Source: Phoenix dactylifera (taxonomy: Eukaryota > Streptophyta > Magnoliopsida > Arecales > Arecaceae). From it: a stretch of 64,000 bases of DNA. Positions 1 through 10,045 of this stretch are shown here, piece after piece; position 1 is the first letter of the stretch; each line of letters begins with the position of its first letter. The notes under the pieces were generated by a model. The model saw nothing but the letters and a program-made list of their open reading frames with translations. It did not search any database and was not told the origin of the DNA. The DNA is taken from the NCBI RefSeq assembly GCF_009389715.1, contig NC_052393.1, positions 2,976,001 to 3,040,000 of the forward strand. Reading direction: 5' to 3'. Made by a program: the position numbers and the translations under genes.

Positions 1-388
1 TGTTGCTAACATTTACTGTTTTTGCTGTTACCATACTTGGTTAATTTACATGAACAGATATATGAATATATCGACAAACATTATTTTTTTGTGTTGTTAA
101 TTTTTTCTATTCGTAGTTTCTTCGAGACTCGGCATATATGAATTACGTAGTTTCTTCGATGTTAAACTTGTTTCAACAACACGTAAAGGAACAAACTAAA
201 TACCGATGAATGATTCGATAATGCATAAAAACTAGAGGTCTCGTAGCATTTACTTTAAAAAAAGAAAAGAAAGAGTGTGCGATCTTTTTTGCCTTTGCAT
301 CCATCGAACAGGAGATGGTAATTTTCAGCAAAAAAAGGGGAGATGGTAATGATGTCAAAATAGAGGTAATTATTATAATAAATCAACA

Positions 389-1114
389 GTGTCGGAACTG
401 GGGCCGGAGGACTCCGGGAGGAACATCGTGGAGATCATCTTCAAGTCCAGTTGGCAAAAGAAGGACCATCCGATCTGCAAGATCGAGCGCATCCTCAAGG
501 TGCACACCAACCAGCGCACCATTGCCCGCTTCGAGGACTACCGTAACGCCGTCAAGGGCCGCGCCCTCCTCCACCTCCACGCCGCCTCCGCCGCCGCCGG
601 GGGACTCCGTCAACCCCTCACCAACAAGAAGAACCCCCGCTGCGCCGCCGACGGCAACGAGCTCCTCCGCTTCCACTGCACCACCCTCGCCTGCTCCCTC
701 GGCGCCCGGGGCTCCACGGCCCTCTGCTCCTCCGCCGCCGCTGCCATCGGCGCCGCCGCTCCCTGCGGCGTCTGCGCCATCATCCGCCACGGCTTCGGCC
801 GGGCACACCACCCTCACGGGGTACGCACCACCGCCAGCAGCGGCCGCGCCCACGACTGCGGTCTGCCGTCGTCGGGTGCCGCCGGCGGCGGCGGCGGCGG
901 GGGGCTGAGGGCCATGCTCGTGTGCCGGGTCATCGCCGGCAGGATCCTTCGCCCGGGAGACGCCGACCCCGTCGTGGACGACGCCTACGACTCGGTGGCC
1001 GGGGGTCCGGGTCCCGGGGACGGCGGCGCGTACGCGACTCTCGAGGAGCTGTTCGTGGCCAATCCGAGGGCCATCCTCCCCTGTTTCGTCGTCATCTACC
1101 GGTCCCTCGACTAG
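389..1114 (+). CDS. C-terminal exon of a C2H2 zinc-finger / PARP-fold family protein (5' partial)
   Basis: A GC-rich open frame runs to a TAG at 1112-1114 and encodes about 241 residues. The translation opens with SELGPEDSGRNIVEIIFKSSW. It continues through KIERILKVH, ADGNELLRFH, CGVCAIIRHGF and TTASSGRAHD to a C-terminus LEELFVANPRAILPCFVVIY. From memory this order matches the C-terminal half of plant C2H2 zinc-finger proteins such as Arabidopsis At5g54630, whose tail is annotated as an ADP-ribosyltransferase (PARP)-like fold. There is no ATG at the left edge: the frame closes upstream at a TGA near 350. An acceptor-like CAACAG at 384-389 precedes the coding part, so this is read as the last exon, starting at 390. 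The zinc-finger exon is not in the first 389 bases. Either it lies outside the window, or this is a stranded fragment. Alanine/glycine-rich low-complexity stretches interrupt the conserved blocks. Enzymatic activity is not implied. Confidence 0.72.
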   Translation: MSELGPEDSGRNIVEIIFKSSWQKKDHPICKIERILKVHTNQRTIARFEDYRNAVKGRALLHLHAASAAAGGLRQPLTNKKNPRCAADGNELLRFHCTTLACSLGARGSTALCSSAAAAIGAAAPCGVCAIIRHGFGRAHHPHGVRTTASSGRAHDCGLPSSGAAGGGGGGGLRAMLVCRVIAGRILRPGDADPVVDDAYDSVAGGPGPGDGGAYATLEELFVANPRAILPCFVVIYRSLD

Positions 1115-2554
1115 ATCGATCGATTGATCTAACTTTGTCTGGTTTATGCGTTATTAATGGGATGACATGAATAGTAGATTAGATGTGATAACGCCTGTAC
1201 CAAAAAAAAAGAAGATGTGATAACGCCGGCGACCGGGAAAGAAAAGGGTGGCCCACCCACGACGGCCTATGCTCCTACCTTTCTTGTATACTTAAACTGT
1301 CTCTACTTCTTTCTGAAACCTCTCCAAGCTCTCCTCGGTTTAGTTTACCTGGTATTTTGATTAATTAAATAAGCATGTAGAAGCTAGTGTTCTACCTGTA
1401 ACAAGAAGTTTTATTAGTTTTTCTTGAACGTTTCGTTGATTGATGAGGTGTTATCCAAGTACTTAATGGGCTGGTATTTTATTATTTACATGCTTACAGC
1501 CAGCGATTTTGAAGTCATGGTAAGATAAATTAATTGCAGATCAATCCATCTGGTTGATTGAATCACCTTCCACCCATATTTGGGTCACTTGAAAGCATCA
1601 AATGGCACCCGGTGTGCTTTAGAATCTATTATTTTTTTAATTTTTTTAACTGTATATGTATCCGTAATGTATGATATATCTATTTTACTTTAAAAAATAG
1701 ATGGCACTTTGACTATAAAAAAACACTAAATGGCACTTTGACTAAACCGCGAGCTAAATCAGTTCATTCAAACTTTTTTCTGGGAGAATACTCCACCAGT
1801 TGAGATATTTTCTATTTCTCCATCTCTAAAAACTCCAACCAAATATAAATTATTTTTTATTTTTTAATTAACCATACTTTTTCTCCTCCTCTCCCCACGA
1901 GCTAAACCCTAATGTATAAAACTTTCTTCTGACTTGCCCTGGGAGAGAAGGCTCCGCCGGTTGCCTCTGTGCACACGAAGGATAAAACTACAGCAGTCAC
2001 GTAGCCAAACACTAGATGTCGTTGACTTGCTCTGTTCGCTGCCAGCCACGTCCCTTGATCCAAAAACACACCCTTCCTTCCGGTTATTCCGTTTTTTGGA
2101 ATAATTATTACAGCGCACGTCCATAGCCACCTGTTCCAATAATAGGAAATAGATTAGCTGGAGTTTGGTTGAACAAACTTGGGCTCAGGTCGTCAATAGC
2201 CACCTAAAAGGGCGTCCTCATGCCAAATATAGATAAACCCCATCTAATTCAACATTTAGAATAGAGCAGTTCTACTTACTCTATTTTAATTCTCTATTTA
2301 AATGAATTGATTAGGCCCCCCACCACCCCCGGAAAGAGAACTCTTGTCTCCTTCTCACATATTTCTTAATAAAAAGCTTTATTTCTTGATAGAAAAGCTT
2401 TATAATGGGGTTTCGTTGCATCATCGCTTGTATTTCTTGATTAAAAAAATCCTTTTGTTTTGCTCCTCTCGAGGACATCAAATACTTATATACGCTGAAA
2501 AATCCCAGTGTCATTGAAGGTGTTATGGTATGTTCGAGTTTTTCCTACTTGTAA
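1115..2554. other. AT-rich intergenic stretch, nothing recognised
   Basis: AT-rich sequence with poly-A/T runs and only short spurious frames. No gene, RNA or element is recognisable between the zinc-finger-family exon and the first MITE. Confidence 0.6.
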
Positions 2555-3035
2555 GGGCTCGTTTGGTTCGCGGGAAAAGAAGGGGGGAAAGTGTGGTCAA
2601 TGGGAAAGTAATGAGATGCCTCTTGTTTGGTTGGAGTTTTCAAAGGAGAGAGAAGGGAAAGTTGAATTCCCATGGGAATATGATTCCCACATTTCATGGG
2701 AAAGTCTTTCCCATGAGAAACATGGGAAAGTTACTTTCCCATGAGGCAGGAATTACTCCATTTTTACTTTTTCCCAAAAAGTCCCTTCAGCATTAAAGAA
2801 GCATTAAAGAGACATTAAAAACCTAATTTTTATTAAGGGCATAATAGAAATTATACATAACTTTCCTAGGAAAGTGGATGGCCAACCAAACATAAGCATT
2901 TTAGAAATTTGTCACTTTCCCATGGTCAACCAAACATGCCAAAAGTACTTTCCTAGGCATCCTCTTCCTAGGAATTTGTTTTCCGGGAATCATATTCCTA
3001 GGAAGAGAAAAGCTTCCCGCGAACCAAACGAGCCC
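2555..3035 (+). mobile_element. MITE, Tourist/Harbinger-like, 481 bp (copy 1)
   Basis: The element begins GGGCTCGTTTGGTTCGCGGG and ends with the reverse complement, giving perfect terminal inverted repeats of about 22 bp. A TAA lies immediately outside each end (2552-2554 and 3036-3038), the 3 bp target duplication typical of PIF/Harbinger-type MITEs. The interior is rich in short palindromic boxes (CATGGGAAAG, CTTTCCCATG, TTTCCTAGGAAA). No transposase is encoded. A second copy of exactly the same length lies at 22391-22871 in the opposite orientation, about 96% identical by eye, so the family was active fairly recently. Confidence 0.9.
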
Positions 3036-3038
3036 TAA

Positions 3039-4380
3039 ATGGTAGACGAATGTCATTAGGTAGGCAGCAAATTGGGAGCGTGATGAGGTGCAATTAATTT
3101 TGCTAAATTTGCTTTGGAAAGGACAATTAATGAGAAGGTGACATGTGGACTCATGTTTGCGAAGTGGTTATGAAGGAGGCGCTGCCCAACCTCTTTTAAA
3201 TATAGAGTAAATTAAAAAAATTTTCTGAAATCAAAAATAAATTGCACTTGCATTTAATAATTTTAAAAAATATACTATAAAATTTATTTTTATCCAACAC
3301 TTTCAAACCATTAACCTTATATAGGACCCAGAAGCAACATAAAAAAAAATAAAAAAAATCAAAATAATCTTAAATCATATAACATTTACTCAAGATAAAA
3401 GAAAATATTATCATCCTCTTCCTCACTCAAAGAAATTTTTGACTTTTTAGATGAGGTAATTATAATTTTACTAGTTGTATTGGTTCGATCCATGAATTAT
3501 ATAGAATTTTCAACTCAATCATCCAAACAAACACTGAGTGTAAGTATAATAAATATAAATCTAGAGAAAATTGTTGTAATGTACTCTTAAATATATCTAT
3601 AAAATTTTCAACTCAATCATTCAAACAAACACTGAGTGTAACTATAATAAATATAAATCTAAGGAGAATTGTTGTAATGTACTCTTAAATATATCTTTTG
3701 TTGTTAGGATACTTCTATAGAATGCTAACCATAAGTGAATATAATAAAAATTGTTATGATGGTACTTCTTTTTAATTTTTGATTCACTTGGGATCTGAGT
3801 TGAACCAATCTTATGTTCTAATTTTAGAAACCTTATCCGGCTCTTAATTTATTCATTTTTCGATGACGGCCATTCATAGCTGCATGGCACGCTACGGTGC
3901 CGTGTATTCACTGCAGAGGATGCGCGCTCTAACTCGGGCTGCTCCCAACCATATGCACTCGTTTGGCTGAAAAGAATATGTAATGGTTGTTACATATACA
4001 TTATAATGATAAATAACACCTTAGGAAGGGGACCAATTATAAGTGCATATCCTTCCTTATCTCTCACCACTTTTTCAAAAGTCTTAATCGACATCGTTTT
4101 ATGCGATGACATTAAAAAAAAAACAAAAAGAGAAAACAAATAGAAAACAGCTGCGTAATACCATGTGAAGGTTCTCTCTCACATCCATCAAAGTCTACAG
4201 GGATTTGCGCCCTCAGAGGAAGAAAATCTCAGGGATCCAGTGCCAATTAAACAATCTTAAAGGCACATAGGCGTGGCACAGGTATCTATATCTAATCTCT
4301 TGTCATTTAATGGATCCTACGATACTCTCCATGAAAGACACATATATTACGTCTAATGAACACCTAATATCTTTACTTAC
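3039..4380. other. AT-rich intergenic stretch, no gene seen
   Basis: Very AT-rich DNA. Apart from the 98 bp tandem duplication listed separately, no gene or element is recognisable. Confidence 0.55.
3501..3696. repeat. 98 bp tandem duplication (two copies)
   Basis: A unit containing TTTTCAACTCAATCAT, AAACAAACACTGAGTG and GTTGTAATGTACTC occurs twice head-to-tail (3501-3598 and 3599-3696) with only a few differences. The surrounding DNA is AT-rich and non-coding. Confidence 0.85.
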
Positions 4381-4541
4381 CTCCATGCTTTCCTGGCGTG
4401 ACTTCAGTGGCTGGTCTCCCGGAGACCGCTTCAGAGGCACGCCTTGTCCTTTGTCTTTCAACCTTTTCGTTCTGATTGGTAGGAGAGGTAGGATTGGTCT
4501 TGTACTGGACTCCTCCGTACAGCATCTTGCGTTCCTTTAGA
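4381..4541 (-). other. Possible orphan protein-coding exon, unidentified
   Basis: On the minus strand an acceptor-like CAACTAGCAG leads into 161 nt. This stretch reads without stops as 53 codons plus split ends (LKERKMLYGGVQYKTNPTSP ... RRASEAVSGRPATEVTPGKH) and finishes at a textbook donor, GGAG|GTAAGT, at 4380. It would need a preceding exon ending with two bases of a split codon. I could not find partner exons upstream or downstream, and I do not recognise the family. It lies about 570 bp beyond the stop codon of the APRF1-like gene on the same strand. It may be a captured or decayed exon, or part of an unrecognised gene. The residue mix is basic and Ser/Thr/Pro-rich, like a disordered region. 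Confidence 0.3.
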
Positions 4542-5113
4542 CTGCTAGTTGTGTCAGTTCTTATGGGAATAATATTAAGATTGGAACGAGAATATATAGA
4601 AACAAGAATCGGAACCACCGTAAGAACAGCTTAAGTAATATAATTAGATGCACTGTACAAAGATAAGCCCCAGGATAACCACATCTTTGATAGTCAATTA
4701 CATGGGAAATAAAAGAGCAGCCTAAGATATTTAATATATCATCGCATTTTAAATAATCATAGGAGACTGAACTCTAAACTTGATGTATGCTACAACACTA
4801 AATTTGTCGAACCCCTCATGGTATGCCAATAGATAGTGCTCTGCTTATTTCCTCCAAGACCGCGAGGAAAGGGCAAAAAAAGATCCAAAATTTATCTAAA
4901 CTATCAATGGTGGAGGCCTTCCTTGATCAGAATGGAGGCTAGTTTCTTGGTCCCTGCAGTCCTATCACATTGACACCATCGAGTTCAATCTGCTTGGAGC
5001 AAATGGAAAGAATAGACATGAAGTTTAATGGGGAATAAAGCAGAAATATGCTAGCTATTGCAAATAAGCCTTTGTGAGGTGTTATGAGTAAACCAGGAGC
5101 ATCATTAAAACTT

Positions 5114-8100
5114 CTACTTAATGCCAGCAAAGGATCCCAACTTTGATAAATCTGGGACCCAAAATGACAACTCAGATGATCCAGTAGTGAACATGAGACT
5201 TCCTGGAGCCCACTTTATCAGAGGTGGTTCAGTATCAGTGCTTGCCCAGCATGCAACCTGGAAACACAATGATCATAAAAAGAAGAACATGTCACTAGGG
5301 ACTAAACCAAGGAGTAATGGACAACACAAGGGATAGAAAGAACAAGCTACTACTACATCAAAAAAGAAAAAGAAAAAGAAACTGAATTGAACAGGATATA
5401 GGATTATAGGCATACTTTGCCGCTTCTGACACTCCAAGCATAAACACTCCCATCACCAGAACCTGTTGATTAAAATAGAAAGATTAAATAATATTGAGCT
5501 CATACAAGCATCAGCATATGCACAAAGACAATCATGAAACGAATATTTCAAGACAGAACAAAAGCAGTTCAAAAGAAAATCCATGTTACCAAACAAAGGA
5601 GATGGAAACAAGTATTTGCACCTGATACAACATACATTCCATCTGGACTGAAGGATGCCTCTAATGTTGCCTTGCTTGAAACTGGTTTCACATTGTATGT
5701 GGATATCTACCAGATGACGAAAAAACCAAATCAGATTGACAAACTCGACATGATTACAGTGGGAAAAGATTTGAAGAGATCATACTAATGGTTCCTTGGT
5801 CAAGAAGATTTGCAATGCAAAAAATCATATGCAAGACAAGAGAAAATTGTCATGTACTCACAACAGTGCCCCGAAAAGAATCAAGAACATGAACATGCCC
5901 GTCAGTAGTAGTCAATAGCATAAGCCTGCCATCATTGCTGAACTTTACCACATTGGCTTCTAAATTGTCTCCTCCAACAGGAAAGATATCAAAAGGGCCC
6001 TAAATGGGGTAGAGAGAAGAAAACAAAAAAAATCATCAAAGACCATGTCAGTATTTGAATGCTGGGTAAGTAATCCACAGAATTGCTAACCTTCTCATAC
6101 TTCCGAGCATCAAACATTCGTATGTAGCCTCCAAATGCAATTGCAAAAACCATTCCTTGGTCATCATAAGAAACTGCAGGTCTTCCTTGCACACGTAAAA
6201 GGCCCTGCAACAATAAATGAACCAGCTGTTACATTTGAGAAAGCATCTTATCTTCCGAGACACCCAAAAATTTCATTTTTTTCTACCTGAGCCTTTTCAG
6301 TCCTTTGATCCCATAGTAAAACAGTCCGATCAAGAGACCCAGAGATGAAGTATTCCCTATGAGGACAGAGTGACAGAGAGACAACCCTAACCACAAAAAT
6401 AAAAAAGAAAAAAACAAGGAACATGTTATCTCAATATAAATTCTACCTTCTAATTGAGTCAATTTGACTTCTTTTAAAAAGGGGAGTGTAAGCACGAAAT
6501 CACCTGTCATGGTGCCCTTTGAAGTACCGCAAGTACTTGTTATCATTCAGAGAAAGCAGCCGCAGAGATTCTGAATTATTTTTGTAAGTACAAAAAATGA
6601 CTTGAGACAAAAAGCAAAGGATCGGACGAGACACAAACTCGACTTACCATCCCAACCATTTTTTGAAGAGTATATAACTGTTGCTGGATTATCAGTGAAG
6701 CAAACCAAATCAACACCATACTTCTTGCTGTTGATGGTCTTTAAACACCTAGAATGAAAAAGATAAGCAAGATAAAGCAATATTTCACATAGAAAACCAA
6801 AAGAGATAAATCAGAACGTCACAGGATTAGGTTAAAAGTTGAACAATACATGAGGAATTTACATAAAATACCCTTACTTGAGTTCTCGAACCAACCCAGT
6901 GTTCATAACAAGAAAATTTGGAATCATAATTGGCAGAAGGTAGGCTTTTGGAGGGTGCCAACTGGTGCAGTTGGTAAAATCTTCGGGGATTGGTAGCAAG
7001 GATTTGGGTTCCTGTCCCGCTCTCAACCCCATTTTGGGCTGGGATTCTCCCATCCTAGTTCTCATTAAAAAAAAAAGGCCTGATTTTTGCACTTCAGTTG
7101 AGTCATGTGATTTCATTGCTGCTTCAGACACCCTGATTCCTTTAGGGAGATTATAGAAACTATATATTCATGTTATGTCTGATTAAGAATTCACATAGTA
7201 CATAGTAGATGTCAGTCTTGGCATCCTTCATCTCAACTCCTTTTCGCTTGCTAAAATTACAATATATAAGATAAAGCTCTGTTTGAGGGATCCAGCTAAA
7301 GTGGAATTCAAGTGTGCTCTTATAATTCTTATGAATTTCTGGAGGATCTTTTAGATGATCTAGAATCAACTCAAGAGTAAGAAAATTCAACAATATAATT
7401 CTAGAAACCATAGTAGAGCACTAGCCAAATAAGCAGGTTCCTCAACCTTGATGAGGTGACTTAGTAAATTGAAACATAAAAGCAAAATCAACAACAAAAC
7501 ATTATGCAAAAAAAAAAAAAAATATTGCCAATATACTAGGGATATTTTATGCCAAATAGGGCAGCAAGAGAATGCTCATTCTTTCAAGTAAAATATCACC
7601 CTATCCCGATCAAAATATCACTTCTTTGGAACAATTTCAAAGACGAAAGCATCTTAGCTATAGTAAAGATTTAGTGAAGAGTGTCCACAAGATACAATTA
7701 TATTTCAAAAACACAAGAAAATACGTACACAGCATTTTGAACATCATAAAGGCGAATTGATTCATCATCACTGGCTGTTACCAGATGATTTGTAGTCCTG
7801 TGAAAATCCATGGAACTGATTCTGCCGTTCTGGAATGCAAAAGAAGTACGTTGGTGATCTTAGATTTGTCAAGACAAATAAGATAGAATTGAAGAACTAT
7901 ACGCATAAATCAAATAACAATTACTTATTTTCTAGCAATAGAAGCAGCATCCTAGCCAGGCCTGTGATACATTCTACATGTTCTGGGATACTACATAGTA
8001 CATACGATAAGGAGCAGAAATAAGGAAAAAGAATTTCAATGGCGCCCGGAGACAATTGATCATATAATACTAGCTAAGTTCACATTGTGAATTGTACGTG

Positions 8101-10013
8101 AGATTCATCATCCAAATAACTGAAACTCAGAAATGAACTTTGTTAAGTATAACAATTTATAACACCTGGTAAAGTTATAATATAAAATCACAACACAATG
8201 TTTTGCATTCCTGGATACAGTTTGAGTCAGATAATTAAGAAGGGATTTCTAAAATAGATGCTAAGAATTCATAAAATAATAGAAATATAACCTTGGCATA
8301 TATTTTTGGAAGACAAGTTCTCAATGATAGTATACCACATTAACTAGGTTTTATGGCAAGGAATGGTCATCACACCATACTCCAGCAAATGATAGATTGG
8401 GCGGTAGATTGCCCTTTGGAAGATGGTTTAGCTTACAGTTCTCCATAAGCCACTTAAGAAGTGATTTCCTTACATCTATTGCTCACTATTCTTATTCCAA
8501 TTGTAAAAGCACCACCTTAAGAACCACAGAGCTTGGAAGAAAATCACCTGGATCTCCAGACTTAGATGCACCTTCCCTTATAACAGGAGTTTTCAATGCC
8601 GTCCAAAGCCCATGATAAGTAAGGAGACAGGAATTTCAGTGCACTAGATCAGCCAAAAACTTCAAAGATACAATAAATTTCAGCGATATCATTGCTCTAG
8701 GTCTCAGTAGCAACCAATGTAACTGGTGCAGGAACAGACTCTGTCCTGCTCATGTCTGGCAGTATATTTATCAAGCTATCAGCATCTGTAAATGGATTCC
8801 CCGACACCCAAGTAACTCATCTCCATCATATATTCCCTGTGAACAGCCCTCTTTTTATATGTTTAACAAAATAACTGCAAAATCCCTCTTAGATTTCAAG
8901 TTGTGTCTGAAAGAATAATGTTCATGAAGTGGTCAAGAGTCACTGAAATTCTTCTTCTCATGGCACTCCAACATCTCCATGAAACTCAAAAATGTTAAAA
9001 ACAAACTTAAGTCTGAAAAGACTTGTTGTTGGTAAGATTAGCATAATCTGGACTACCATTTTCTTAACAATTTGAAGCCATGCCTCCATGACCTAGCTTT
9101 CACGCAATGAGTCATGATAAAATATGTAAACATTAAGTTCCCATTCATTTTTATAGCAAAGAATTCCTTTAAAAGCTCCCATCCAAAAGATTTATAGAAG
9201 ATTACATGTAGATTGTACCCAATGACCAATTTCTAGAATGTGGTAACCTAAGATATGGGTGGAAACCAGATATGGGTGCACGAAAGTGGATCTCTAAAAT
9301 ATTTATTCCAAGGCAATCCTTAAGAAGCAGGTACTGATGCAAGTTTCCATGGGGACTCTAAAGTGGGTATGCTACACTGTAGAAATTTCATGCTACTTGA
9401 ATCACATGGTGACACAAATGTAGGCACTTGACATGTTAAATTTCCAAAATCAAGATACAAAATGCAAGCACAACCATGCACAAGATACACAATGCAAGCA
9501 CAACCATGCACATGCTACAAATATTCAAATACATGTATAAACTTATAAATCATTCAGCAGCCCTTCTGCCTCTATAGCACAGACAAGTTTCACACACCAC
9601 GTCAAAAATTGCATAGTTGGAAAGCATGTGCCCCAAATAATAGGTCGTATGCCATGTGTGAGAGATTGCGCTGAGTACCTTAGAAGCAGCCTTTTCTGAC
9701 CACCTCTCGAAAACAATGCCTTTTAATCACAGAAATTATAGGCTCCTAGCATAACAGAGAACAGATATGATACTCATGATGGAAGAGCTAATACACTGAG
9801 TAATGGAAGATGCATAACGATTGACACAATGAAGTTTTACTTTTCAATATAATTTACCAATGAATTTGAGCTAAATAAACAATATAACAAATTAATGGCA
9901 TGAGGACCATGTAAAATCATAGAGATATCAAAAGGCTGAAGAATTCTTGGAGACCTCATAAAATTTCCATATGATGCAAATAAGTAATCACATGCCACCC
10001 AATTTACATAAAA

Positions 10014-10045
<32 letters not shown>

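Noticed and set aside
383-853. 156-codon frame on the minus strand opposite the zinc-finger-family exon
   Set aside because: GC-rich shadow; the plus-strand frame carries the recognisable protein blocks.
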